A DNA stretch of 64,000 bases, from positions 561,408 to 625,407 of the forward strand of contig BDDD01000269.1 in assembly GCA_001972305.1 (NCBI GenBank). Reading direction: 5' to 3'. The position numbers and the translations under genes were made by a program. Below, one piece after another: positions 10,843-22,796 of this stretch (its first letter is position 1; each line of letters opens with the position of its first letter). This DNA is from Cephalotus follicularis (Eukaryota; Streptophyta; Magnoliopsida; Oxalidales; Cephalotaceae). Under the pieces are notes generated by a model. It searched no databases. It saw only the letters and a list, made by a program, of their open reading frames with translations, and was not told the origin of the DNA.

Positions 10843-12051
10843 TTATTGATAGTATTTCCTCAGTTGCTTGTCATTCCAAGCTCTGGCAATCTCCCTACCC
10901 CCCAAAGTTTCAAGTTTGAATGTTCTTGGGCGGAGGACCCTTTTGATTTTGTATGGCCCTTCCCAGGCAGGGGCTAGCTTTCCTTTGGTACCGGTAGGAT
11001 CTGCAACGGCTGAGTTGCGTAGGACTAGGTCTCCTTGCCTTAGTGGTCTGGGGCTTACCCTTTTGTTATAGTAGCGGCTTACCCTCTGCTGGTACGCTGC
11101 AACTCTAATTGCAACCTTGTCTCTGAGTTCTTCCACTAGGTCGAGGAGGCACCTAAGACCTTCTTCGTTGTTGTCTTCAGTAAAGTGCACAACTCTTGGT
11201 GATTGTACTCCAGTCTCCACCGGTATCATGGCTTCAGCTCCAAAACAAAGGTTGTATGGGGATTCACCAGTTGTGGTCCGAGGAGTGGTTCTATATGCCC
11301 ATAGTACACTTGGTAGCTCCTCTGTCCATCTTTCTTTGCTGTCTTCTAGGCGCTTCTTCAAGCTCGAGATGATTTCTCTATTGATCACCTCGGTTTGACC
11401 ATTACTTTGAGGGTAGGCTACTGAGGCAAGCCTATGCTCTATCCTCCATTCCTTGCAAAAATCATGAAAGGCTTGGCAATCAAACTGTTTACCATTGTCT
11501 GAGACGATTGTCCTCGGAACTCCAAATCTACAGATGATTGACTTCCATACGAAGCTCTCCGTGTTCTTCTCAGTAATTGTGGCCAGAGGTTCTGCCGCCA
11601 CCCACTTGGTAAAGTCCACTGCTACAATGAGAAACTTCCTCTGACCTGACGCCATGGGTAGTGGTCCAATGCAGTCCATTCCCCATTGTGCAAAGGGCCA
11701 CGGGGCCGTGATAGATGTCAGAGGTTGAGAAGGTCTTCTCCTTATGTTCGCATTCCTCTGACACTTGTCGCACTTCCTTACCAAGTCTATAGCATCTTGA
11801 TGCATAGTTGGCCAATAGTAGCCTTGCCTCAACAACTTGTGGGACAATGTCCTGCCCCCAGTGTGGTTGCCACAAATTCCTTCATGGACCTCCCTTAGGG
11901 CGTAATCGACCTTTGAGGGGTTCAAGCATCTCAGCCAAGGAAATGAGAAAGATCTTTTGTAGAGGATCCCATCTCGGAACTGGAATCTATTTACTCTGTA
12001 GACCAGCTTCCTCGCCTCCGCGGGGTCCTCGGGCAGGATCCCGTTCCTCAG
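10843..12051 (-). pseudogene. Gypsy integrase
   Basis: The frame encodes a nearly complete integrase. An HHCC zinc-binding region (HEGICGNH ... KCDKCQ) is followed by the DD35E core: Asp in FLIVAVDFTKW, Asp in TIVSDNGKQFD, and Glu in YPQSNGQTEVINREI. A basic C-terminal domain follows, containing LRQGDLVLR and GPYKIKRVL, and it ends with KQLRKYYQ. Integrase inserts the cDNA copy into the genome. The frame continues without ATG from the RNase H part upstream, from which only a TGA at 12052-12054 separates it. In the family it is part of one polyprotein, so this copy would not be made without read-through. Confidence 0.9.
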
Positions 12052-15000
12052 TCAATTGATAAAGGGAATCATCCAGTTTGGCTCCTGTGGTACATCTATT
12101 TCCATCACGTCCACTTCAGAGATGGTTGTCCTGTCCAGGTAGTCTACTAGCACGGTTTGATTTTTCTCCAACTCCTCTGTCGTTGCTAGTTTTGACAATT
12201 GGTCTGCTCGGACGTTTTCTGCCCTGGGTACTTTCACAATCCTTAACACTTCGAATGCTGACTTCATGCCCTGAAAAATGGGATAAGTATTTTACCATAA
12301 GGTCTTCTCTGGCCTCATACTCCCCATTCGCCAAACCAACCACTAACTGAGAATCACTGGAGGCTTCTATCTTTTGCACCTCCAAGTGCTTTGCAATTGT
12401 CAATCTAGCTATCAGAGCTTCCCACCCAGCTTCGTTATTTGTAGCTTTAAACTTAAACCTCAGTGCATACTCCAATGTCCAACAATCTAGACTTATCAAT
12501 ACTAACCCTGCTCCACTGCCAGTGAGGCAGGATGAACCATCCACGGATAATTTCCAAATTCCCCTATCGCTCTCAGAGGGGTCCTCCTCCATACACCCCG
12601 TAGGTGTATTATCTCCAACAAAGTCAGCCAGTACCTGTGATTTGATTGCTGGTCTGGCTTCGAACTTCACATCATACTCGCCTAGCTCGACTGACCACTT
12701 GATTAACCTGCCCGAGGTGTCAGGCTTGGTAAGAACTTGTTTGAGTGGTTTGTCAGTCAGAACCTTGATTGTATGGGCTGGGAAATACGGCCTCAATTTC
12801 CTGGCCGAGATGATCAAAGCATAGGCATACTTCTCCACCTCTGGGTACCTCCCCTCAGCATCGTTCAGAGCCTTGCTCACGTAGTATACTGGCTTCTGAA
12901 CTTTTTCCTCTTCTCTGACCAGCACTGCACTCACTGCGCCCGAGGTGGCCGCAAGGTACAAATACAAGTCTTCCTCATCCTTGGGTTTCGAGATCAGAGG
13001 AGGGGAAGCCAGGTATTCCTTCAGCTTGTCGAAGGCTGTTTGATAGTCGTCTGACCAAGAGAATCCCTTGGGATCTCTAAGTATTTTGAAGAAGGGAAGG
13101 CACTTCTCTGCTGACTTTGACACAAACCTACTCAGGGCTGTAATCTTCCCATTTAATCTTTGGACATCCCTGATGGTTTGAGGTGTCCTCATGCTTTGAA
13201 TTGTCGAGATCTTCTTTGGGTTGGCCTCTATACCTCTGCTAGAGACCATGAATCCGAGGAACTTTTCCGAGGTGACCCCAAACGTGCACTTGGACGGATT
13301 GAGTTTCATGTTATACCTCCTCAGCACCTCAAACGTCTCCTTCAAGTCTTTTATGTGGGGACTCCTGGCTGGGGTCTTGACGAGCATGTCGTCAATGTAG
13401 ACCTCCATGTTTTTCCCAATTTGGTGCTCAAAAATTTTGTTCACCAAACGTTGGTAGGTGGCCCCTGCATTCTTCAACCCAAAGGGCATAAACTTGTAGC
13501 AATACATTCCTCGGTCCGTTATAAACGCTGTCTTGCTCTCATCAGGTTTATACATGGGAATCTGATTATATCCCGAGTAGGCATCCAAGAAGCTTAATAT
13601 TCTGTAACCCGAGGTTGCATCTACCAGTTGGTCTATCTTTGGGAGAGGGAAGTGATCCTTTGGGCAAGCTTTGTTGAGGTCTGTGAAGTCTATGCACATC
13701 CTCCATTTGCCATTTGCTTTTTTGACTAGCACTGGATTTGCCAGCCAATCAGAGTAGTGCACTTCCCTTATGAACCTTGCTTGCAATAGCTTGCCCACTT
13801 CCTCTGTTATCGCCTGCTGCCTTTCTGGGACAAAGTTCCTCTTCTTTTGTCTGGTCGGGGGCCTGGCTGGGTCCACGCTTAGTTTGTGAACCATTACGTC
13901 TGGGCTGATCCCAGTGACCTCCTCTGCCAACCATGCAAAGACATCTCTATTATCTCGAAGGAATGTTATTAATTCCCCCTTCTCCGCCTCTCCAAGTTGT
14001 GATCCAACTTGGAGCACTTTCTCTCTGTTGCCCTCCTCCATGGGCACTTGGAGCACATCCTCAATAGGCCGTGGACGCTCTGGATCCATATCTCCTATGA
14101 GCTCCACGATTTCTATGGGGAGAGCCTTGTCCTTCCCCTTGTCCGAGGTGGCAGTTTTGTAACACTGCCTTGCTGCCTGTTGGTCTCCTATGACCTCCCC
14201 CACGCCAAACCTTGTTGGAAACTTCATCACTAAGTGTCTCGTAGACACTATTGCCTCCAACAAGTTCAGACCTGGTCGCCCCACTATAGCATTGTAAGGG
14301 CTTGGGGTATCAACCACCAGGAACGTCATCTTTACCTGAGTCTGGCGTGGGGCCGTGTCTACAACCACGGACAGGTTGATAGATCCCAGAGGATGGATCG
14401 TCTCACCTGTGAAGCCAACCAGTGGGGTCTTCACGGGCTTTAGCTGGTCTACCGGTATCCTCAGCTGATCAAATGCGTGTTTGTATAGGATATCGGCCGA
14501 GCTGCCACTATCAATAAGGATCCTCTTCATGGTAAAAAGTTCCACCAGGAGAGTTACCACCACTGGATCATAGTGAGGAAGACGTACTCCCTCACAGTCC
14601 ACCTCCGAGAAGGTTATCACCTCCTCGTCTCCACCAGTTTTGAGCCTTTTGCTGTGATGGACTTGTTGCACAGCAAGGGACTGTCTCCCATAGGCCTTTC
14701 TCACATTTTTGTGGTCACCCCCTGACGCGACCCCCCCAGAGATGGTGTGGATGACACCTCTGGGTTGCTGCTGCTCCTGTCGCTCCTCTTGTTGCCAAGG
14801 AGCCTCTTCTCTTCTCTGCTCCCTCCTTCCTTGGGGAGCATCTCTGTCCATGTACTTGCACAGATGTCCCTTTCTAATCAGGTCCTCAATCTGATTTTTC
14901 AGATGCCTGTACTCCTCTGTATCATGCCCGTGGTCACAATGATACCGACAGTACTTCTCAACATTCCTGTTCTCTGCCAGGGTCATCAGCTTCTCAGGCC

Positions 15001-15259
15001 ACTGGAAAGGGACTTTATCTTGCTCCACAGCAAGTATCCTGGTACGTGTGTCCAGGAGAGGGGCAAAAGTGTTGTAAGATGGGATTGGGGCCCCTCCCCT
15101 GGATGAACCCTCACGTCTGGAGAGTTTATGTCTGAGGTCATCCTTGGACAAGTCTGACCTCTCCTTCCTCTTCTCTTTCCTCTCGGGAGCATTTTGTGAA
15201 TGTTCCCGCTTCTCCTCCTGATGGCCAGACCTGGGGGTCTTTTGCTTCCTGGCTGCCAT
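12052..15259 (-). pseudogene. Gypsy pol: protease, RT, RNase H, second RNase H
   Basis: In order: the end of gag with a zinc-knuckle-like segment CRYHCDHGHDTEEYRHLK (the usual last Cys is Tyr here), then the aspartic protease active site IDSGSSAD near residue 247. RT follows with the catalytic YIDDMLV near residue 620 and FMPFGLKNAGATYQR before it. RNase H follows near residue 766. A second, archaeal-type RNase H beginning KLSVDGSS lies near residue 906, which is the Tat-lineage hallmark. The frame stays open for more than 950 codons. An extra T in a T-run near 12284 then shifts it, and the end of the second RNase H continues in another frame (12055-12267, with VKVPRAENVRADQLSKLAT). All RT and protease catalytic residues are present, so decay is mild. 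Confidence 0.92.
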
Positions 15260-16492
15260 CTCTTCCTCGGCATTATTATACCTCTATGATCTCTTTAGCA
15301 GGTCTTCCATGTCTGTCGCAGGTCTCTTCAAAAGAGAGAAGGTGAATGATGAGTTGTTCTGTAGCCCGCTGTTCAAAGCTGCCAGTGCAAAGGATGGCTC
15401 CAAATCCTTCACTGCGAGATATTCCCTGTTGAATCTGGTGAGGTAATCCCTCAGCGACTCATCTTTGCCCTGCATCACATTGATCAAGTGGGTGGAGTTC
15501 CTCCTCTGCGTGGTGCTGTTGAGAAACTTGGTTACGAACAGTTCCGTAAACTGATCGAAGTTCTCCACCGAATTCTTTGCCAAGGTGAAATACCATGACT
15601 GGGCAGCTCCAGTCAAGGTTGCTGGGAATCCTCGGCACAGCATGGCGTCCGAGGCCTGGTACATCCACATGACTTGGATGTAAGAGCGTACATGCTGGAT
15701 GGGGTCCGTGGACCCATCATACTTATCAAGGCTTGGGTATCCCGCTGGGGACTTGCTCTGCCATGATCTCGGACGTGAAGGGGTGGGCGCTAATATTTCG
15801 CACCTCGGATAGATGCCCCCTGTGCTGCTCCACTCCTCGGAACCTCCTTTCCAGCTCTGCAAGCCTTCTATCCACTGCTTGCTCCACATCCTCTATGTTC
15901 CTAGCCCTGCTAGAAACATGTGACCCTCCAACCGCTGAGGCTGGGGGTCGACCCTGCTTCCTCGTGCCGTGCTAGCTCTGCGTAGAGCATTGGAGCGCAC
16001 TTGTTCCTCCTCTGCTCCCCTGGCTTCCTATCAAGGATCCACATCCATGCCCTGGTGCTGAGGATCCACTCTCTTGGGATCATTGGGGTGATCCCGGGCA
16101 GTCGAGGACTCTGCCCTCTGAGATGCATTGATCTCAGGTCTCCTTCCCTAGGGAATGTTGTCCCCTGACCACCTAAGGGGAGGTTCGTTTCCCCTCAACA
16201 GGTTTCGCCTGGCACCTCGTGGGTGCCGTATCTCCACCTCTGGTCTGCTAGGACCAGAAACTCCTCGAACCACTTGCTGGATGGGCCTGGCTTGCTGCTG
16301 TTGGTTGGCTAACGTTGTAACCAACAGATCAGTAATTCGCTCCATTCCATGGAGGAGTTGATTAAGCTGCTCCCCTGTGACGGGAGCTTGTTCTTGGGCC
16401 GCTGCTTGGACGGCTTCTAGGCGAGGAGCTATGACCTCCTGTTGTTGGCTACCTGTGGCTCCAACCTGGCTGTTGTTCTTCCTCGGATGCAT
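15260..16492 (-). pseudogene. Gypsy gag, broken
   Basis: The start MHPRKNN at 16492 lies about 45 bp inside the 5' LTR, as in the second element (53843). The capsid-like core is recognisable: SLDKYDGSTDPIQHV, GAAQSWYFTLAKNSVENF and QGKDESLRDYLTRFNRE. Lesions are a TAG at about 16148, two adjacent stops near 16029-16034, a small deletion causing a frameshift near 15760, and a TAG near 15284 where the second element has Glu. Gag packages RNA in the cytoplasm. The frame runs on into pol without a break in design. The second element's gag is the better guide to the intact layout. Confidence 0.88.
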
Positions 16493-16519
16493 GGTTGCTG
16501 ATGACTTTTTGCTGTGTTT

Positions 16520-16537
16520 CCCACAGACGGCGCCAAC
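16520..16537 (-). other. Primer-binding site of the gypsy
   Basis: On the minus strand the bases directly after the LTR end ATCAACA read GTTGGCGCCGTCTGTGGG. TGGCGCCG-type sites are used by Tat/Athila-type elements and pair with a tRNA 3' end. The identical site follows the LTR at 53797. Confidence 0.88.
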
Positions 16538-17584
16538 TGTTGATGCAAAAATCCTTCCTCAACAGTACCCCACGTGTAAGGGCTTGATTTGTTTAAGAAA
16601 ACGTTGCTATAATTCTCTGAGGAGAAGGTTGAAGAAGGCTGTTAAAGTTTTCCCTCCACAGAGGAACAAATACGTTGAAGGTCCAGGAGGTTGTTCTCCC
16701 GGGGAGACTCCGACGCTCAAGTTAGGCCTATGCACAGTGAAAACAAGGTTCTTTTAAGAGTAAAAATGGCTAACCTTTGTTCAGACTGTTGAACTTGTAT
16801 TTATAGTGTTGGCTTGTAATGGTTTGAGAGTGAAAAGAGGAGGTTATAGTTGTCCCCTAGGGAAATGACCGAGGATCTCGGTCATTTCCCTTGATCTCAG
16901 CCAGATATGTCGCTGCTTCCCTTGTTGGTAGTTCATTATATCACTACTTCCTTATTTAGATAAAGGCAAATCCCAGAAAATCAGGCAGGTTTTATTCCCT
17001 TATCCTATAAACGAAATGGGGGTCCTCAGTCACAGGGCTGCCGAGGAAGTGAGCCATGGCTCTGTTACTGAGGTGATGGGCCTCATTCTTCCCCTTTCGC
17101 CCCTGGGTCCTCTTCTTCTGGTGCTTCCTTTGTGACGTACGCTTAGCAGGCCAGGTCCTATAACATTCATCTGAGGACGAGGTCTTTTTGGATAACGCCA
17201 AGGAGAAAGTCCTCGGTATCTGTGTAACGGGGGTATGTTCTCTGTCTCATGTCCAATAGACACTTCGGGTAGAGGAGGTCCTCGGCACTGGTGCCCTGAA
17301 GTAGGTCCTCTGACCTGTACCTTAAGTAAGTTCCTCGGCAGGTGAGGTCCTCTGGCCTGTACCCCAAGTAACCTCCTCGGCAGGGGAGGTCCTCGGCACG
17401 ACTGTCCGGTAGTGCGCTCTTGGTCAAGCTAGCTCTCCTCGGCCTGATGTATCATCATGGGTTCTTCAGAAAAAATGGGGTCCTCGGCTGGGGCTCTTGG
17501 GAGCTTCAAGACCCTTCTGGTCAACTGGCCGAATCCGCGGAGGACACGTGTTCTTCTTAGTATAAACAAATATTTACCCCATCA
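16538..17584 (-). repeat. 5' LTR of the full-length gypsy
   Basis: This is the partner of 6050-7094, 1047 bp long, with TG...CA ends. The minus-strand TATA box is ATTTATA at 16799-16805 in window orientation, upstream of the primer-binding site as expected for the transcription start. CACGTG occurs at 16571-16576 and 17545-17550. Immediately outside, CTTAT begins the duplicated target site. Confidence 0.95.
16799..16805 (-). promoter_or_regulatory. LTR TATA box
   Basis: Minus-strand TATAAAT, followed by ACAAGTTCAACAGTCTGAAC. The Tat-type LTR at 52922 has the same TATAAATAC followed by GTTCAACAGTC, so this is a conserved LTR promoter core. Confidence 0.65.
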
Positions 17585-18460
17585 CTTATAGAAACACAAC
17601 ATATTCTACTACAATAAAAGGGTAAGTTGAAATGAAATCAATAATTAAATTCAAACTCCAATGTAATTCTAATTCTAATTTCTTCTATTTTTTTTATAAT
17701 TTCCAAGTAATCCTACCCATACCTAAATCCTAATCCTAATCATAACAGAAAACAAGATATCCTAGTCCTAATTCTAATTTCAAACTCTAAATATCCTATT
17801 TCCTATTTCCCAATCCTAATACGAAATGTCAGTTTCTAATTTCAAACTCTAAATATCCTAATTCTGAAATCCTAATCCTAATTCTAAATGTCAGTTCCTA
17901 ACGTTTCGGCTCGGTTCACCTGAAAACCTGTAAAAATACAAAACAAACAGAAATGTAGGTTCAAATGAAATTCAAAAAACTCAATGAAATCAAAATTCAA
18001 TGCTCAGTTCCCGACATTCTGGCTCGGTTAACTTGGACTTCTGTAAAACACAAAGACAACATAAGATAAAAATAAAAAAGGAAATTAAATGAAATTCAAA
18101 TTCAAATTCAAATTCAAATTTAAATGGATTTTCAAATTGGTCGAATCCCGATGGTAAGTTCTTGACGTTCCAGCCTGATTCACCTGTATCCCTATAAAAA
18201 CACAGCATATGATACGACAATAAAAGGGTAAGTTGAAATGAAATCAATATTTAAATGCAAACTCCAATGTAATTCTAATACTAATTTCTTCTATTTTTAT
18301 TTCTAATTTCCAAGTACTCCTACCAATACCTAAATCCTAATCCTAATCGTAACAGAAAACAAGATATCGTAGTCTGAATTCTAATTTAAAACTCTAAATA
18401 TCCTATTTCCTAAATCTTAATCCTAATTCTAAATTTCAGTTCCTAACGTTTCGGCTCAAT
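17585..18460. repeat. Tandem satellite, block 2
   Basis: It resumes exactly where the satellite was cut by the gypsy (CTTATAGAAACACAAC continues the CCTATAAAAACACAAC phrase). It runs through about one and a half monomers, with the marker at about 18140, to TTTCGGCTCAAT, where the solo LTR begins. Confidence 0.93.
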
Positions 18461-21219
18461 TGTGACATCCGTGTCCTTGTACGGTCTGTGTCTGTGAGCC
18501 TACGTGGCTTCTGTCTGTCTGTCGGTCTGTTAATCTGTTTTCTGGCATTCATGATATGCATCATGACATTATTTAAATTTTTATGATTTTATTCTGATGG
18601 TTTTCTGCATAAGAAATAAATTTGTCTTTCCGTAAATTAAATGATGTTTTTCTGAAATGACTGATAACTCAGAAAAATAGCCCAAGTGGTATGTCCTAAA
18701 CATCCGAAATCTGTCCGTAACGGTTAAATTCTGGACAAAACTCATTCTGTTATGGTGGAAATTATATACGTATGTGAAAATGCAAATTTTTTATAAAAAT
18801 TTGGACTTTCTCTCTCATCTCTCTCACTTTCTCTCTCATCTCTCCCGTCTCTCTCTGCATCCTGTCCTCTGCCACCGACGTCAGTGCCGATCTGATGTCG
18901 GCGAGGGTACCAACAGAACCGCCTCAACCTCCCGATCACACCGGACCCAACCTCGGTGTCGGCAACCGTGCTGTGGGCGCCCGACGAGCTCTTCTCTCTC
19001 TCCGGCTATTTTTCATCGTTCTGGCGTCTCCGGTGGTCATCACGGCAAGGCGAGCCCATATTCGGACTCCTGGCGTCGCGGCCTTTTGAACGGTACCGGC
19101 CCCGACACGTGACGACTTCGACAATGTCGATCACCGGCGAAGGCAGCCATGGTCAACGCGGCTGTTCTGGCCAAATACGGCGGTGCCAGACCCAACGCGC
19201 CTCATATCCATGCTCCCCAGCTTCCAGCGCTCCAGATGCGACCTCTGCGGCTGAACGACGACGCGCGTGGTTGTCACGTGCCGGCCAGCGGAGGCGCGTT
19301 GGCCCATGCACCGACGACCCTCTGGTGAGAAATTTCTGACAGTTTTCTGACTCCGTTCTCCGCGGTGATGTGATCCCTTCCAGTTCCACTGCAGGATTCT
19401 GACTCCGTGCTCCGTTCCATCAGCTTTCGGTAAATTCTTAACTCTTTTCTGTTAGTTCTGTTTTCCACTGATTTCTGTAAATCTGTATCTGTTTCTGCTG
19501 TATAATGAACTTGAATTGCTTATATGGCTCGAAATTGGATAACCTGGACAACCACTTGGACTAGCTTTAATGTTTTCAAAAGGATGTTTAAATTAAAGGT
19601 TTAAACAATGTTTTTGATGATTTGACTTCTGTTTTGTTAACCGGATTGATCGGTTATGGTTTTTTGACATCTGCACGTATGTCATTGCATAACGCTTTTC
19701 ATGTCTTAGTACGTGTTTGAGTCTGATAGTCTACTGTTTGTCTGTCTGTTGGCAGAGGATCCTGCCTTTGAGGTCGGCCATGGAGGCGACCAGTCGAGAG
19801 ACTCGCTCGTCTGTACTGTGAGTGGAACACCTTTCTTTAACCTTTTATTTCTGAAATGCTTTTATATGGTTTGAATGTTTGAAAACGTTTTACTATTTGA
19901 GTTCCGTATCTTAATGAATTTGAATCTGTTTCTGTTCTGAAATCTATTGAAGTTTTAATGCCTGAAACCTCCTGTTAATGTTTTCAAATGCTCGCTTGGT
20001 TATAGTCATAGTATGACGCTATTTTCTGCTATATCTGTTTGAATCTGTTTAAATCTGTTATGAGACATTGTAATTTATGTATCTGCTAAATCTGTGAAAT
20101 ATATTTAGATGCATGGTGATCTCGGTATTGTATTAAATATATATATCTGATGCCCATGAGAGGCACTGTCTACACGTGTATGACCTTCTGCTGATGCTTG
20201 GACACAACGGTGTCCTTGCCACTATTTTTCTGCTGGGCGTTCGGCCCGACAGGACCTAGACGTCAACCTTACCTAGTAGACTCATGACATCTCTATATAT
20301 TTATTTATTTCTGTTTAAACTCTGTTACTATTATATGTATAAAAAATCTAAGGATTTGAATATGTTTGAAAGAAATGACTTGGTTATTCTGCTGATTTTT
20401 GGAAATACCATTTTTTTAAAATCGCTTTTGCTTTTATATTTTGTTTAAGTCGTTTTATATCTATTTTATAAATCAGATGCTGTATTTGGATTTCTGTTTC
20501 TGAAAACTCTATTTCAGTTTTATACTTCTGTTATATCTTTTCTGTAAAGATATTTTTATATGCGAACAAAACTCTGCGGAGTCTTTTTGTTCCATCTCAC
20601 TAGTCCTGTGTACTAACCCTCTCCTCTGTTTTCTGTTTTTAATTCTGACAGGTTAGTCTGCTGAGTTCGGTCAGCTGAGTCAGTCAGTCTGCTGAGGTGA
20701 GACTATAAAGGACATGCTACCAGAGTCAACATATGCATAGCATCACTGCATAAATATTTTAAATTCTGCATTACTTATATGTTTATATAAATGTTTTGGT
20801 TTTGTTTAAAAAGGGTTGAGCCCTATTCAGGTTTTAAGATTTGTTTATATGGTTGAGGCAGAGCCCAACCCATTACTTGTTTTATGCTTTTAAATTGTGA
20901 TTTGCTGAGGGCTGAGCCCATTACAAACTGTTTCCTCCTTCGGGAGTGTAATATTATAAAACTGTATTTTTCTTTACAGGGGGCATAGTCCTATCAACGA
21001 ATACTACATGCCCGATTTTCGTAAAATTTTAAGAGTTAGAATTATTTTCAAATTTTTCAAGAAACTTTCTGTTTTTCTTTATGTTTTGAAGATAATCTTC
21101 TGTTTAAAATGCATTTCTGACGCTCTGTTCTGCTGAACCTACGAGGGGAGTCTCTTTTGGGAGGCTTGGCCTCGTAGTGGGCGCGACGGATTCCAGCCGG
21201 GTTGGGTCCGTGCGTGACA
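18461..21219. mobile_element. Solo LTR, about 2.76 kb
   Basis: It begins TGTGACATCC and ends GCGTGACA, giving TG...CA ends. The flanks are TCAAT on the left and TCAGT on the right, a 5-bp duplication with one mismatch, and the satellite phrase GGCTCGGTTCACC is split exactly here. No primer site, coding region or second LTR is present, so it is a solo LTR. Features inside are a CT-rich tract near 18805-18860, a GC-rich block at 18860-19340, and the CATAGTCC module at 20952-21040. Long LTRs starting TGTRACAYCC occur in plant gypsy elements, but I cannot fix the lineage from an LTR alone. Confidence 0.8.
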
Positions 21220-22795
21220 TCAGTTCACCTAAAAACCTGTAAAAACACAAAACAAATAGAAGTGCAAATGAAATTCAAAAAACACAATGAAATCAAAATT
21301 CAATGCTCAATTCCTGACATTCTGGCTCGGTTAACTTGGTCTTCTTCAACACAAAGTCAAAATAAGATTAAAAAAAAAAGAAAATTAATGAAAAGAAAAT
21401 TCAAATTCAAATTTAAATGGATTTTCAAATTGGTCGAATCTCGATGGTAAATTCTTGACGTTCCAACTTGATTCACCTGGAGCCCTATAAAAACACAACG
21501 TATGATACGACAATAAAAGGGTAAGTTGAAATGAAATCAATATTTAAATGCAAACTCTAATGTAATTCTAATTCTAATTTCTTCTATTTTTATTTCTAAT
21601 TTCCAAGTAATCCTACCCATACCTAAATCGTAACCCTAATCATAACAGAGAACAAGATATCTTAATTCTAATTTAAACTCTAAATATCCTAATTCCTAAA
21701 TCATAATCCTAATTCTAAATGTTAGTTCCTAACGTTTCGGCTCGGTTCACCTGAAAACCTGTAAAACACAAAATAAACAGAAATGTAAGTTCAAATGAAA
21801 TTCAAAAAACTCAATGAAATCAAAATTCAATGCTCAGTTCCCGACATTCTGCTTCGGTTAACTTGGACTTCTGTAAAACACAAATACAACATAAGATAAA
21901 AATAAAAAAGGATATTAAATGAAATAAAAATTCAAATTTAAGTGGATATTAAAAAATTGGTCGAATCCCGATGTTAAGTTCTTGACGTTCTAGCCTGATT
22001 CACTTGGAGCCTTATAAAAACACAACATATGATACTGCAATAAAATGGTAAGTTGAAATGAAATCAATATTTAAATGCAAACTCCAATGTAATTCTAATA
22101 CTAATTTCTTCTTTTTTTTTTTCTAATTTCCAAGTAATCCTACCCAAACCTAAATCATAATCCTAATCGTAACAGAAAACAAGATATCCTAGTCCTAATT
22201 CTAATTTCAAACTCTAAATTTCCTATTTCTGATTTCCTATTTCCTAATCCTAATCCTAATACTAAATGTCAGTTTCTAATTTCAAACTCTAAATATCCTA
22301 ATTCCGAAATCCTAATCCTAATTCTAAATGTCAGTTCCTAACGTTTCGGCTCGGTTCACCTGAAAACCTGTAAAAACACAAAACAAACAGAAATGTAAGT
22401 TCAAATGAAATTCAAAAAACTCAATGAAATCAAAATTCAATGCTCAGTTCCTGACATTTTGGCTCGGTTAACTTGGACTTCTGTAAAACACAAAGTCAAC
22501 ATAAGATAACAATAAAAAAGGAAATTAATGAAATGAAAATTTAAACTCAAATTTATATGGATTTTCAAATGGGTCGAATCCCAATGGTAAATTCTTGAAG
22601 TTCCAGCTTGATTCACCAGGAGCCCTATAATAACACAACATATGAGACGACAATAAAAGGGTAAGTTGAAATGAAATCAATATTTAAATGCAAACTCCAA
22701 TGTGATTCTAATTCTAATTTCTACTAATTTTATTTCTAATTTTCAAGTAATCCTACCCATACCTAAATCCTAATCCTAATCGTAACAGAAAACAA
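21220..22795. repeat. Tandem satellite, block 3
   Basis: Markers lie at about 21433, 21959 and 22571 (spacings 526 and 612). The 526-bp monomer lacks one of the two TTTCAAACTCTAAATATCC sub-blocks present in the longer monomer. The block ends at CGTAACAGAAAACAA, where the LINE begins. Confidence 0.93.
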
Positions 22796-22796
22796 C

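Larger units (their letters stand above)
6050..17584 (-). mobile_element. Full-length Ty3/gypsy element, Tat lineage
   Basis: This 11.5-kb element lies on the minus strand. It has two LTRs of about 1046 bp starting TGATGGGG and ending GCATCAACA, a primer-binding site next to the 5' LTR and a G-rich polypurine tract next to the 3' LTR. It is flanked by a perfect 5-bp duplication CTTAT (6045-6049 and 17585-17589) inside the satellite. Order in element orientation is gag, protease, RT, RNase H, a second RNase H, integrase, then about 3.7 kb holding antisense genes. The second RNase H and the antisense genes are known Tat-lineage traits. The LTRs differ at about 20 positions in the first 380 aligned bases by eye, so the insertion is not recent. 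Stops and frameshifts in gag and pol make it non-autonomous. Confidence 0.95.

Noticed and set aside
18774-19389. Overlapping frames on both strands in the GC-rich part of the solo LTR
   Set aside because: High GC removes stops in several frames; no domain is recognisable and frames conflict with each other.
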